From contig CM072801.1 of assembly GCA_037013495.1 (NCBI GenBank), forward strand, positions 106,151,816 to 106,215,815: 64,000 bases of DNA. The letters run 5' to 3'. Under the pieces are notes generated by a model. The model was not told the DNA's origin. It worked only from the letters and a program-made list of their open reading frames with translations, and did no database searches. Made by a program: the position numbers and the translations under genes. Below, one piece after another: positions 37,909 through 52,048 of this stretch. This DNA is from Hippophae tibetana (lineage: Eukaryota; Streptophyta; Magnoliopsida; Rosales; Elaeagnaceae). The number at the start of each line of letters is the position of its first letter. Positions within the stretch are counted from its first letter, which is position 1.

Positions 37909-39836
37909 AACTCCAGAAATTTTGTTGTTTTATTTTCAGGATCAAAGATTGGTTGAACGCCGAAAAAAAAAGAATAGAAAAATGATACAGTGAATTAAAA
38001 GAAAAGTACGAAATAAAATGCAAATAAGAAAATAATGACAACAAAATCTAAAGAAAACAAAGGACTTGTAGAAATATTTGTTTCTTTAATTATGATTTGG
38101 ACGAAAAGAATGCAAAAACCAATAAAATGGAAACTTTATTAAATTGAAAATTCAAAAAATAGATATATTAAGATAGATATTCTATTTTGGGCAACCAAAC
38201 CTTCGATACCTAATGATACGGATGTTTTATGCGGACCACTTTGGAAACCATGAACTCAAAGGAATGAGAAAGATTGAATTGCTAAGAACATGGTTAATAT
38301 AATCAAATTTGAACAATTAAGAACACGATTACTAAACCACGCAAAAATGTGAGACCAAACTATTACACTTCAGAAAGTAGTGTAAGGGATGGAAATTGGG
38401 TTCTAAAAGTGGACAACTAAACTCTTTTTTACTTTATGTTTTTGCAAATTGAAATGAGTTTAGATTTGATGTTTTATAATAGTCGTTTTGATTTATGACT
38501 TAAAAGTTATAACAGTTTAAAGTTGGAACCTCAATAAATAATTTCTTTTTTTTAAATTACGAACTCCACAAATTTTGTTGTTTTTTATTCAGAAGCAAAG
38601 ATAGGTTGAACACCGAAAACAAAGAATATAAAAATGATACAGTGAATTAAAAGAAAAGTACGAAATGAAATGCAAATAAGAAAATAATGACAACAAAATC
38701 TAAAGAAAACAAAGGACTTGTAGAAATATTTGTTTCTTTAATTGTGATTTGGACCAAAAGAGTGGAAAAATAAAATAAAATGGAAACCTTTAGTAAATCT
38801 AATATATTAAGAGAGATATTCTATTTTGGGCAACCAAGGCTTCGATACCAAATGATACAGATCTTTTATGTCGACCATTTTGGAAACCATGAAATCAAAG
38901 GAATGAGAAAGATTGAATTGCTAAAAACATGGTTAATATAATCAAATTTGAACAATAGAGAACACGATAAGAAAACCCCACAAAAATGTGAGACCAAACT
39001 ATTAGACTTCAGACAGTAGTGTAAGCGATGGAATTTGGGTTCTAAAAGTGGAAAACTAAACAATTTTTTACTTTATGTTTTTGCAAATTGAAATGAGTTT
39101 AGATTTGATATTTTATAATAGTCGTTTTGATGTATGACTTAAAAATTATAACAGTTTAAAGTTGGAACCTGAATAAATAATTTCTTTTTTTTAAATTACA
39201 AACTCCAGAAATTTTGTTGTTTTTTTATTCAGGAGCAAAGATAGGTTGAACACCGAAAACAAAAACATGAAAATGATATAGTGAATTAAAAGAAAAGTGC
39301 GAAATAAAATGCAAACAAGAAAATAATGACAACAAAATCTAAAGAAAACAAAAGACTTGTAGAAATATTTGTTTCTTTAATTGTGATTTGGAGCAAAAGA
39401 ATGCAAAAAAAAAAAATGGAAAACTAAAGTAAATCTAATATATTAAGATAGATATTCTATTTTTGGTAACCAAGGCTTCGATACCAAATGCTACGGATCT
39501 TTTATATGGACCATTTTGGAAACAATGAACTCAAAGGAATGAGAAATATTGAATTGCTAAGAACATGGTTAATATAATCAAATTTGAACAATAGAGAACA
39601 CGATTAGAAAACCCCGCAAAAATGTGAGACAAAACTATTAGAGTTCCAAAAGTAGTGTAACCGATGGAATTTGGGTTCTAAAAGTGGACAACTGAACAAT
39701 ATTTTACGTTATGTTTTTGCAAATTGAAATGAGTTTAGATTTGATATTTTATAATAGTCGTTTTGGTGTATGACTTGAAAGTTATAACAGTTTAAAGTTG
39801 GAACCTCAATAAATAATTTGTTTTTTTTAAATTACG
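37909..39836 (+). repeat. Trimer copy 2 (X-Y-Z), 1928 bp
   Basis: Monomers at 37909 X, 38562 Y and 39201 Z. The Y/Z junction word reads TTACAAACTCC, a CpG-to-CpA variant of the phasing motif. Z has GCAAACAAG and a 12-A run. Confidence 0.9.
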
Positions 39837-41762
39837 AACTCCAGAAATTTTGTTGTTTTATTTTCAGGATCAAAGATTGGTTGAACGCCGAAAAAAAAAG
39901 AACAGAAAAATGATACAGTGAATTAAAAGAAAAGTACGAAATAAAATGCAAATAAGAAAATAATGACAACAAAATCTAAAGAAAACAAAGGACTTGTAGA
40001 AATATTTGTTTCTTTAATTATGATTTGGACGAAAAGAATGCAAAAACCAATAAAATGGAAACTTTATTAAATTGAAAATTCAAAAAATAGATATATTAAG
40101 ATAGATATTCTATTTTGGGCAACCAAACCTTCGATACCTAATGATACGGATGTTTTATGAGGACCACTTTGGAAACCATGAACTCAAAGGAATGAGAAAG
40201 ATTGAATTGCTAAGAACATGGTTAATATAATCAAATTTGAACAATTAAGAACACGATTACTAAACCACGCAAAAATGTGAGACCAAACTATTACACTTCA
40301 GAAAGTAGTGTAAGGGATGGAAATTGGGTTCTAAAAGTGGACAACTAAACTCTTTTTTACTTTATGTTTTTGCAAATTGAAATGAGTTTAGATTTGATGT
40401 TTTATAATAGTCGTTTTGATTTATGACTTAAAAGTTATAACAGTTTAAAGTTGGAACCTCAATAAATAATTTCTTTTTTTTAAATTATGAACTCCACAAA
40501 TTTTGTTGTTTTTTATTCAGAAGCAAAGATAGGTTGAACACCGAAAACAAAGAATATAAAAATGATAGAGTGAATTAAAAGAAAAGTATGAAATGAAATG
40601 CAAATAAGAAAATAATGACAACAAAATCTAAAGAAAACAAAGGACTTGTAGAAATATTTGTTTCTTTAATTGTGATTTGGACCAAAAGAATGGAAAAATA
40701 AAATAAAATGGAAACCTTTAGTAAATCTAATATATTAAGAGAGATATTCTATTTTGGGCAACCAAGGCTTCGATACCAAATGATACAGATCTTTTATGTC
40801 GACCATTTTGGAAACCATGAAATCAAAGGAATGAGAAAGATTGAATTGCTAAAAACATGGTTAATATAATCAAATTTGAACAATAGAGAACACGATAAGA
40901 AAACCCCACAAAAATGTGAGACCAAACTATTAGACTTCAGACAGTAGTGTAAGCGATGGAATTTGGGTTCTAAAAGTGGAAAACTAAACAATTTTTTACT
41001 TTATGTTTTTGCAAATTGAAATGAGTTTAGATTTGATATTTTATAATAGTCGTTTTGATGTATGACTTAAAAATTATAACAGTTTAAAGTTGGAACCTGA
41101 ATAAATAATTTCTTTTTTTTAAATTACGAACTCCAGAAATTTTGTTGTTTTTTTATTCAGGAGCAAAGATAGGTTGAACACCGAAAACAAAAACATGAAA
41201 ATGATATAGTGAATTAAAAGAAAAGTGCGAAATAAAATGCAAACAAGAAAATAATGACAACAAAATCTAAAGAAAACAAAAGACTTGTAGAAATATTTGT
41301 TTCTTTAATTGTGATTTGGAGCAAAAGAATGCAAAAAAAAAATGGAAAACTAAAGTAAATCTAATATATTAAGATAGATATTCTATTTTTGGTAACCAAG
41401 GCTTCGATACCAAATGCTACGGATCTTTTATATGGACCATTTTGGAAACAATGAACTCAAAGGAATGAGAAATATTGAATTGCTAAGAACATGGTTAATA
41501 TAATCAAATTTGAACAATAGAGAACACGATTAGAAAACCCCGCAAAAATGTGAGACAAAACTATTAGAGTTCCAAAAGTAGTGTAACCGATGGAATTTGG
41601 GTTCTAAAAGTGGACAACTGAACAATATTTTACGTTATGTTTTTGCAAATTGAAATGAGTTTAGATTTGATATTTTATAATAGTCGTTTTGGTGTATGAC
41701 TTGAAAGTTATAACAGTTTAAAGTTGGAACCTCAATAAATAATTTGTTTTTTTTAAATTACG
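39837..41762 (+). repeat. Trimer copy 3 (X-Y-Z), 1926 bp
   Basis: Monomers at 39837 X, 40490 Y and 41129 Z. The X/Y junction reads TTATGAACTCC. Z has a 10-A run and is otherwise of the copy-2 subtype (GCAAACAAG, ATTTTTGGTAACC). Confidence 0.9.
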
Positions 41763-43688
41763 AACTCCAGAAATTTTGTTGTTTTATTTTCAGGATCAAA
41801 GATTGGTTGAACGCCGAAAAAAAAAGAACAGAAAAATGATACAGTGAATTAAAAGAAAAGTACGAAATAAAATGCAAATAAGAAAATAATGACAACAAAA
41901 TCTAAAGAAAACAAAGGACTTGTAGAAATATTTGTTTCTTTAATTATGATTTGGACGAAAAGAATGCAAAAACCAATAAAATGGAAACTTTATTAAATTG
42001 AAAATTCAAAAAATAGATATATTAAGATAGATATTCTATTTTGGGCAACCAAACCTTCGATACCTAATGATACGGATGTTTTATGAGGACCACTTTGGAA
42101 ACCATGAACTCAAAGGAATGAGAAAGATTGAATTGCTAAGAACATGGTTAATATAATCAAATTTGAACAATTAAGAACACGATTACTAAACCACGCAAAA
42201 ATGTGAGACCAAACTATTACACTTCAGAAAGTAGTGTAAGGGATGGAAATTGGGTTCTAAAAGTGGACAACTAAACTCTTTTTTACTTTATGTTTTTGCA
42301 AATTGAAATGAGTTTAGATTTGATGTTTTATAATAGTCGTTTTGATTTATGACTTAAAAGTTATAACAGTTTAAAGTTGGAACCTCAATAAATAATTTCT
42401 TTTTTTTAAATTATGAACTCCACAAATTTTGTTGTTTTTTATTCAGAAGCAAAGATAGGTTGAACACCGAAAACAAAGAATATAAAAATGATAGAGTGAA
42501 TTAAAAGAAAAGTATGAAATGAAATGCAAATAAGAAAATAATGACAACAAAATCTAAAGAAAACAAAGGACTTGTAGAAATATTTGTTTCTTTAATTGTG
42601 ATTTGGACCAAAAGAATGGAAAAATAAAATAAAATGGAAACCTTTAGTAAATCTAATATATTAAGAGAGATATTCTATTTTGGGCAACCAAGGCTTCGAT
42701 ACCAAATGATACAGATCTTTTATGTCGACCATTTTGGAAACCATGAAATCAAAGGAATGAGAAAGATTGAATTGCTAAAAACATGGTTAATATAATCAAA
42801 TTTGAACAATAGAGAACACGATAAGAAAACCCCACAAAAATGTGAGACCAAACTATTAGACTTCAGACAGTAGTGTAAGCGATGGAATTTGGGTTCTAAA
42901 AGTGGAAAACTAAACAATTTTTTACTTTATGTTTTTGCAAATTGAAATGAGTTTAGATTTGATATTTTATAATAGTCGTTTTGATGTATGACTTAAAAAT
43001 TATAACAGTTTAAAGTTGGAACCTGAATAAATAATTTCTTTTTTTTAAATTACGAACTCCAGAAATTTTGTTGTTTTTTTATTCAGGAGCAAAGATAGGT
43101 TGAACACCGAAAACAAAAACATGAAAATGATATAGTGAATTAAAAGAAAAGTGCGAAATAAAATGCAAATAAGAAAATAATGACAACAAAATCTAAAGAA
43201 AATAAAAGACTTGTAGAAATATTTCTTTCTTTAATTGTGATTTGGAGCAAAGGAATGCAAAAAAAAAATGGAAAACTAAAGTAAATCTAATATATTAAGA
43301 TAGATATTCTATTTTGGGTAACCAAGGCTTCGATACCAAATGCTACGGATCTTTTATATGGACCATTTTGGAAACAATGAACTCAAAGGAATGAGAAATA
43401 TTGAATTGCTAAGAACATGGTTAATATAATCAAATTTGAACAATAGAGAACACGATTAGAAAACCCCGCAAAAATGTGAGACAAAACTATTAGAGTTCCA
43501 AAAGTAGTGTAACCGATGGAATTTGGGTTCTAAAAGTGGACAACTGAACTATTTATTACTTTATGTTTTTGCAAATTGAAATGAGTTTAGATTTGATATT
43601 TTATAATAGTCGTTTTGATTTATTACTTAAAAGTTATAACAGTTTAAAGTTGGAACCTCAATAAATAATTTGTTTTTTTTAAATTACG
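41763..43688 (+). repeat. Trimer copy 4 (X-Y-Z), 1926 bp
   Basis: Monomers at 41763 X, 42416 Y and 43055 Z. This Z is a second subtype (GGAGCAAAGGAATGC, CTATTTATTACTTTATG, TTTATTACTTAAAAG), shared only with the Z at 46907. It marks the start of a six-monomer superperiod. Confidence 0.9.
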
Positions 43689-45615
43689 AACTCCAAAAAT
43701 TTTGTTGTTTTATTTTGAGGATCAAAGATGGTTGAACGCCGAAAAAAAAGAACAGAAAAATGATACAATGAATTAAAAGAAAAGTACGAAATAAAATGCA
43801 AATAAGAAAATAATGACAACAAAATCTAAAGAAAACAAAGGACTTGTAGAAATATTTGTTTCTTTAATTATGATTTGGACGAAAAGAATGCAAAAACCAA
43901 TAAAATGGAAAACTTTATTAAATTGAAAATTCAAAAAATAGATATATTAAGATAGATATTCTATTTTGGGCAACCAAACCTTCGATACCTAATGATACGG
44001 ATGTTTTATGCGGACCATTTTGGAAACCATGAACTCAAAGGAATGAGAAAGATTGAATTGCTAAGAACATGGTTAATATAATCAAATTTGAACAATTAAG
44101 AACACGATTAGTAAACCACGCAAAAATGTGAGACCAAACTATTACACTTGAGAAAGTAGTGTAAGGGATGGAAATTGGGTTCTAAAAGTGGACAACTAAA
44201 CTCTTTTTTACTTTATGTTTTTGCAAATTGAAATGAGTTTAGATTTGATATTTTATAATAGTCGTTTTGATGTATGACTTAAAAATTATAACAGTTTAAA
44301 GTTGGAACCTGAATAAATAATTTCTTTTTTTTAAATTACGAACTCCAGAAATTTTGTTGTTTTTTTATTCAGGAGCAAAGATAGGTTGAACACCGAAAAC
44401 AAAGAATATAAAAATGATACAGTGAATTAAAAGAAAAGTACGAAATGAAATGCAAATAAGAAAATAATGACAACAAAATCTAAAGAAAACAAAGGACTTG
44501 TAGAAATATTTGTTTCTTTAATTGTGATTTGGACCAAAAGAATGGAAAAATAAAATAAAATGGAAACCTTTAGTAAATCTAATATATTAAGAGAGATATT
44601 CTATTTTGGGCAACCAAGGCTTCGATACCAAATGATACAGATCTTTTATGTCGACCATTTTGGAAACCATGAAATCAAAGGAATGAGAAAGATTGAATTG
44701 CTAAAAACATGGTTAATATAATCAAATTTGAACAATAGAGAACACGATAAGAAAACCCCACAAAAATGTGAGACCAAACTATTAGACTTCAGACAGTAGT
44801 GTAAGCGATGGAATTTGGGTTCTAAAAGTGGAAAACTAAACAATTTTTTACTTTATGTTTTTGCAAATTGAAATGAGTTTAGATTTGATATTTTATAATA
44901 GTCGTTTTGATGTATGACTTAAAAATTATAACAGTTTAAAGTTGGAACCTGAATAAATAATTTCTTTTTTTTAAATTACGAACTCCAGAAATTTTGTTGT
45001 TTTTTTATTCAGGAGCAAAGATAGGTTGAACACCGAAAACAAAAACATGAAAATGATATAGTGAATTAAAAGAAAAGTGCGAAATAAAATGCAAACAAGA
45101 AAATAATGACAACAAAATCTAAAGAAAACAAAAGACTTGTAGAAATATTTGTTTCTTTAATTGTGATTTGGAGCAAAAGAATGCAAAAAAAAAAATGGAA
45201 AACTAAAGTAAATCTAATATATTAAGATAGATATTCTATTTTTGGTAACCAAGGCTTCGATACCAAATGCTACGGATCTTTTATATGGACCATTTTGGAA
45301 ACAATGAACTCAAAGGAATGAGAAATATTGAATTGCTAAGAACATGGTTAATATAATCAAATTTGAACAATAGAGAACACGATTAGAAAACCCCGCAAAA
45401 ATGTGAGACAAAACTATTAGAGTTCCAAAAGTAGTGTAACCGATGGAATTTGGGTTCTAAAAGTGGACAACTGAACAATATTTTACGTTATGTTTTTGCA
45501 AATTGAAATGAGTTTAGATTTGATATTTTATAATAGTCGTTTTGGTGTATGACTTGAAAGTTATAACAGTTTAAAGTTGGAACCTCAATAAATAATTTGT
45601 TTTTTTTAAATTACG
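43689..45615 (+). repeat. Trimer copy 5 with hybrid X' and Y' (1927 bp)
   Basis: Monomers at 43689 X', 44341 Y' and 44981 Z. X' has GATTAGTAAACC and CACTTGAGAAAG. At about 44210-44250 it switches to a Y tail (GATATTTTATAATAG, AAAAATTATAAC, ACCTGAATAAAT). Y' then opens like Z (TTTTTTTATTCAGGAGC) and switches to Y at about 44405 (AAAGAATATAAAAATG). Paired switches on either side of one junction suggest an inserted or converted tract. Confidence 0.8.
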
Positions 45616-48194
45616 AACTCCAGAAATTTTGTTGTTTTATTTTCAGGATCAAAGATTGGTTGAACGCCGAAAAAAAAAGAACAGAAAAATGATACAGTGA
45701 ATTAAAAGAAAAGTACGAAATAAAATGCAAATAAGAAAATAATGACAACAAAATCTAAAGAAAACAAAGGACTTGTAGAAATATTTGTTTCTTTAATTAT
45801 GATTTGGACGAAAAGAATGCAAAAACCAATAAAATGGAAACTTTATTAAATTGAAAATTCAAAAAATAGATATATTAAGATAGATATTCTATTTTGGGCA
45901 ACCAAACCTTCGATACCTAATGATACGGATGTTTTATGAGGACCACTTTGGAAACCATGAACTCAAAGGAATGAGAAAGATTGAATTGCTAAGAAATGGT
46001 TAATATAATCAAATTTGAACAATTAAGAACACGATTACTAAACCACGCAAAAATGTGAGACCAAACTATTACACTTCAGAAAGTAGTGTAAGGGATGGAA
46101 ATTGGGTTCTAAAAGTGGACAACTAAACTCTTTTTTACTTTATGTTTTTGCAAATTGAAATGAGTTTAGATTTGATGTTTTATAATAGTCGTTTTGATTT
46201 ATGACTTAAAAGTTATAACAGTTTAAAGTTGGAACCTCAATAAATAATTTCTTTTTTTTAAATTATGAACTCCACAAATTTTGTTGTTTTTTATTCAGAA
46301 GCAAAGATAGGTTGAACACCGAAAACAAAGAATATAAAAATGATACAGTGAATTAAAAGAAAAGTACGAAATGAAATGCAAATAAGAAAATAATGACAAC
46401 AAAATCTAAAGAAAACAAAGGACTTGTAGAAATATTTGTTTCTTTAATTGTGATTTGGACCAAAAGAATGGAAAAATAAAATAAAATGGAAACCTTTAGT
46501 AAATCTAATATATTAAGAGAGATATTCTATTTTGGGCAACCAAGGCTTCGATACCAAATGATACAGATCTTTTATGTCGACCATTTTGGAAACCATGAAA
46601 TCAAAGGAATGAGAAAGATTGAATTGCTAAAAACATGGTTAATATAATCAAATTTGAACAATAGAGAACACGATAAGAAAACCCCACAAAAATGTGAGAC
46701 CAAACTATTAGACTTCAGACAGTAGTGTAAGCGATGGAATTTGGGTTCTAAAAGTGGAAAACTAAACAATTTTTTACTTTATGTTTTTGCAAATTGAAAT
46801 GAGTTTAGATTTGATATTTTATAATAGTCGTTTTGATGTATGACTTAAAAATTATAACAGTTTAAAGTTGGAACCTGAATAAATAATTTCTTTTTTTTAA
46901 ATTACGAACTCCAGAAATTTTGTTGTTTTTTTATTCAGGAGCAAAGATAGGTTGAACACCGAAAACAAAAACATGAAAATGATATAGTGAATTAAAAGAA
47001 AAGTGCGAAATAAAATGCAAATAAGAAAATAATGACAACAAAATCTAAAGAAAATAAAAGACTTGTAGAAATATTTGTTTCTTTAATTGTGATTTGGAGC
47101 AAAGGAATGCAAAAAAAAAAAATGGAAAACTAAAGTAAATCTAATATATTAAGATAGATATTCTATTTTGGGTAACCAAGGCTTCGATACCAAATGCTAC
47201 GGATCTTTTATATGGACCATTTTGGAAACAATGAACTCAAAGGAATGAGAAATATTGAATTGCTAAGAACATGGTTAATATAATCAAATTTGAACAATAG
47301 AGAACACGATTAGAAAACCCCGCAAAAATGTGAGACAAAACTATTAGAGTTCCAAAAGTAGTGTAACCGATGGAATTTGGGTTCTAAAAGTGGACAACTG
47401 AACTATTTATTACTTTATGTTTTTGCAAATTGAAATGAGTTTAGATTTGATATTTTATAATAGTCGTTTTGATTTATTACTTAAAAGTTATAACAGTTTA
47501 AAGTTGGAACCTCAATAAATAATTTGTTTTTTTTAAATTACGAACTCCAAAAATTTTGTTGTTTTATTTTGAGGAACAAAGATGGTTGAACGCCGAAAAA
47601 AAAGAACAGAAAAATGATACAGTGAATTAAAAGAAAAGTACGAAATAAAATGTAAATAAGAAAATAATGACAACAAAATCTAAAGAAAACAAAGGACTTG
47701 TAGAAATATTTGTTTCTTTAATTATGATTTGGATGAAAAGAATGCAAAAACCAATAAAATGGAAAACTTTATTAAATTGAAAATTCAAAAAATAGATATA
47801 TTAAGATAGATATTCTATTTTGGGCAACCAAACCTTCGATACCTAATGATACGGATGTTTTATGCGGACCATTTTGGAAACCATGAACTCAAAGGAATGA
47901 GAAAGATTGAATTGCTAAGAACATGGTTAATATAATCAAATTTGAACAATTAAGAACACGATTAGTAAACCACGCAAAAATGTGAGACCAAACTATTACA
48001 CTTGAGAAAGTAGTGTAAGGGATGGAAATTGGGTTCTAAAAGTGGACAACTAAACTCTTTTTTACTTTATGTTTTTGCAAATTGAAATGAGTTTAGATTT
48101 GATATTTTATAATAGTCGTTTTGATGTATGACTTAAAAATTATAACAGTTTAAAGTTGGAACCTGAATAAATAATTTCTTTTTTTTAAATTACG
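45616..48194 (+). repeat. Trimer copy 6 plus X' unit
   Basis: Monomers at 45616 X (652 bp, one base lost in AAGAAATGG), 46268 Y, 46907 Z (second subtype) and 47543 X'. The X-Y-Z-X' series repeats the one at 41763-44340 at 3852-3854 bp spacing. After this X' the array goes straight to a Z-like unit, so here the Y' seen at 44341 is absent. Confidence 0.85.
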
Positions 48195-48828
48195 AACTCC
48201 AGAAATTTTGTTGTTTTTTTATTCAGGAGCAAAGATAGGTTGAACACCGAAAACAAAAACATGAAAATGATATAGTGAATTAAAAGAAAATTATGAAATA
48301 AAATGCAAATAAGAAAATAATGACAACAAAATCTAAAGAAAACAAAAGACTTGTAGAAATATTTGTTTCTTTAATTGTGATTTGGAGCAAAAGAATGCAA
48401 AAAAAAAATGGAAAACTAAAGTAAATCTAATATATTAAGATAGATATTCTATTTTGGGCAACCAAGGCTTCGATACCAAATGATACAGATCTTTTATGTC
48501 GACCATTTTGGAAACCATGAACTCAAAGGAATGGGAAATATTGAATTGATAAAAACATGGTTAATATAATCAAATTTGAACAATAGAGAACACGATAAGA
48601 AAACCCCACAAAAATGTGAGACCAAACTATTAGAGTTCCAAAAGTAGTGTAACCGATGGAATTTGGGTTCTAAAAGTGGACAACTGAACTATTTATTACT
48701 TTAAGTTTTTGCAAATTGAAATGAGTTTAGATTTGATAGTTTATAATAGTCGTTTTGGTGTATGACTTAAAAGTTATAACAGTTTAAAGTTGGAACCTCA
48801 ATAAATAATTTGTTTTTTTTAAATTACG
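48195..48828 (+). repeat. Chimeric monomer Z/G at the end of the trimer block
   Basis: It opens like Z (GATATAGTGAATT, a 9-A run) but ends like G (ATTAGAGTTCC, GTGTAACCGATGG, GATAGTTTATAATAG, TTTTGGTGTATGAC). It carries private changes such as GGAATGGGAAATATTG and TTTAAGTTTTTGC. Confidence 0.7.
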
Positions 48829-51800
48829 AACTCCAGAAATTTTGTTGTTTTTTATTTAGGATCAAAGATTGGTTGAACGCCGAAAAAAAAGAACAGAAAA
48901 ATGAAACAGTTAATTAAAAGAAAAGTACGAAATGAAATGCATAAGAAAATATAGACACCAAAATCTAAAGAAAACAAAGGACTTGTAGAAATATTTGTTT
49001 CTTTAATTATGATTTGGACGAAAAGAATGCAAAAAACAATAAAATGGAAAACTTTATTAAATCGAAAATTCAAAAAACATATATATTAAGATAGATATTC
49101 TATTTTGGGCAACCAAACCTTCGATACCAAATGATACGGATCTTTTATGCGGACCATTTTGGAAACCATGAACTCAAAGGAATGAGAAAGATTGAATTGC
49201 TAAGAACATGGTTAATATAATCAATTTTGAACAATTACGAACACGATTACTAAACCACGCAAAAATGTGAGACCAAACTATTACACTTCAGAAAGTAGTG
49301 TAAGCGATGGAAATTGGGTTCTAAAAGTGGACAACTAAACTATTATTTACTTTATGTTTTTGTAAATTGAAATGAGTTTAGATTTGATATTTTATAATAG
49401 TCGCTTTGATGTATGACTTAGAAGTTATAACAGTTTAAAGTTGGAACCTCAATAAATAATTTCTTTTTTTTAAATTACGAACTCCACAAATTTTGGTGTT
49501 TTTTATTCAGAAGCAAAGATTGGTTGAACACCGAAAACATAGAATATGAAAATGATACAGTGAATTAAAAGAAAAGTACGAAATGAAATGCAAATAAGAA
49601 AATAATGACAACAAAATCTAAAGAAAACAAAGGACTTGTAGAAATATTTGTTTCTTTAATTGTGATTTGGACCAAAAGAATGGAAAAATAAAATAAAATG
49701 GAAACCCAACGTAAATCTAATATATTAAGATAGATATTCTATTTTGGGCAACCAACGCTTCGATACCAAATGATACAGATCTTTTATGTCGACCATTTTT
49801 GAAACCATGAACTCAAAGGAATGAGAAAGATTGAATTGCTAAAAACATGGTTAATATAATCAAATTTGAACAATAGAGAACACGATAAGAAAACCCCGCA
49901 AAAATATGAGACCAAACTATTAGACTTCCAAAAGTAGTGTAAGCGATGGAATTTGGGATCTACAAGTGGACAACTGAACAATTTTTTACTTTATGTTTTT
50001 CCAAATTGAAATGAGTTTAGATTTGATAGTTTATAATAGTTGTTTTGATGTATGACTTAAAAGTTATAACAGTTTAAAGTTGGAACCTCAATACATAATT
50101 TCTTTTTTTTTTAAATTACGAACTCTAGAAATTTTGTTGTTTTTTATACAGGATCAAAGATTGGTTGAACACCGAAAACAAAGAACATGAAAATGAAATA
50201 GGTAATTAAAAGAAAAGTACCAAATGAAATGCAAATAAGAAAATATAGACACCAAAATCTAAAGAAAACAAAAGACTTGTAGAAATATTGTTTCTTTAAT
50301 TGTGATTTGGACGGAAAGAATGGAAAAACCAATAAAATGGAAAACTTTATTAAATCGAAAATTCAAAAAACATATATATTAAGATAGATATTCTATTTTG
50401 GGCAACAAAGGCTTCGATACCAAATGATACGGATCTTTTATGCGGAAAATTTTGGAAACCATGAACTCAAAGGAATGAGAAAGATTGAATTGCTAAGAAC
50501 ATGGTTAATATAATCAATTTTGAACAATTACGAACACGTTTAGAAAACAACGCAAAAATGTGAGACCAAATTATTAGACTTCAGAAAGTAGTGTAAGCGA
50601 TGGAATTTGGGTTCTAAAAAGTGGACAACTGAACTATTATTTACTTTATGTTTTTGCAAATTGAAATGAGTTTAGATTTGATATTTTATAATAGTCGTTT
50701 TGATGTATGACTTAGAAGTTATAACAGTTTAAAGTTGGAACCTCAATAAATAATTTCTTTTTTTTAAATTACGAACTCCACAAATTTTGTTGTTTTTTAT
50801 TCAGAAGCAAAGATAGGTTGAACACCGAAATCATAGAATATGAAAATGATACAGTGAATTAAAAGAAAAGTACGAAATGAAATGCAAATAAGAAAATAAT
50901 GACAACAAAATCTAAAGAAAACAAAGGACTTGTAGAAATATTTGTTTCTTTAATTGTGATTTGGACCAAAAGAATGGAAAAATAAAATAAAATGGAAACC
51001 TAAAGTAAATCTAATATATTAAGATAGATATTCTATTTTGGGCAACCAAGGCTTCGATACCAAATGATACAGATCTTTTATGTCGACCATTTTGGAAACC
51101 ATGAACTCAAAGGAATGAGAAAGATTGAATTGCTAAAAACATGGTTAATATAATCAAATTTGAACAATAGAGAACACGATAAGAAAACCCCGCAAAAATG
51201 TGAGACCAAACTATTAGACTTCCAAAAGTAGTGTAAGCGATGGAATTTGGGATCTACAAGTGGACAACTGAACAATTTTTTACTTTATGTTTTTCCAAAT
51301 TTGAAATGAGTTTAGATTTGATAGTTTATAATAGTTGTTTTGATGTATGACTTAAAAGTTATAACAGTTTAAAGTTGGAACCTCAATAAATAATTTCTTT
51401 TTTTTAAATTACGAACTACATAAATTTTGTTGTTTTTTTATTCAGGAGCAAAGATAGGTTGAACACCGAAAACAAAAACATGAAAATGATACAGTGAATT
51501 AAAAGAAAAGTACGAAATAAAATGCAAATAAGAAAATAATGACAACAAAATCTGAAGAAAACAAAAGACTTGTAGAAATATTTGTTTCTTTAATTGTGAT
51601 TTGGAGCAAAAGAATGCAAAAAAAAATGGAAAACTAAAGTAAATCTAATATATTAAGATAGATATTCTATTTTGGGCAACCAAGGCTTCGATACCAAATG
51701 CTACAGATCTTTTATGTCGACCATTTTGGAAACCATGAACTCAAAGGAATGAGAAAGATTGAATTGCTAAAAACATGGTTAATATAATCAAATTTGAACA

Positions 51801-52048
51801 ATAGAGAACACGATTAGAAAACCCCGCAAAAATGTGAGACCAAACTATTAGAGTTCCAAAAGTAGTGTAAGCGATGGAATTTGGGTTCTAAAAGTGGACA
51901 ACTGAACTATTTATTACTTTATGTTTTTGCAAATTGAAATGACTTTAGATTTGATAGTTTATAATAGTTGTTTTGATGTATGACTTAAAAGTTATAACAG
52001 TTTAAAGTTGGAACCTCAATACATAATTTCTTTTTTTTTTAAATTACG
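48829..52048 (+). repeat. Transition into the fourth HOR family (monomers 77-81)
   Basis: Unit starts: 48829 (L, 651 bp, the most diverged long unit, with AAATGCATAAG and ATATAGACACC), 49480 Q (S, 641), 50121 P (L, 653), 50774 Q (S, 640) and 51414 R (S, 635). P has TTTTTTATACAGGATC, AAATAGGTAATT and GAACACGTTTAG. Q has AGAAGCAAAG and GGGATCTACAAGTGG. R starts AACTACATAAATT and has an A-run. P-Q-R corresponds in order and class to X-Y-Z. The Q at 49480 and the P at 50121 carry changes not seen in later copies (TTCAAAAGTGG-like region, TGCGGAAAATTTTGG). Confidence 0.8.

Larger units (their letters stand above)
35980..48194 (+). repeat. 3-monomer higher-order repeat (X-Y-Z), 1926-1929 bp, six copies plus one unit
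   Basis: X is long (652-653 bp; GTTGAACGCCG, GGGATGGAAATTGGG, GATGTTTTATAATAG). Y is short (639-640 bp; AGAAGCAAAG, AAGAGAGATATTC, CAGACAGTAGTG, GGAAAACTAAAC, tail ACCTGAATAAAT). Z is short (634-637 bp; GATATAGTG, AAAAGTGCGAAAT, an A-run before TGGAAAACTAAAG, AAATGCTACGG). Copies: 35980-37908, 37909-39836, 39837-41762, 41763-43688, 43689-45615 and 45616-47542, then an X-type unit at 47543-48194. Length differences come mainly from the A-run in Z. Confidence 0.92.
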
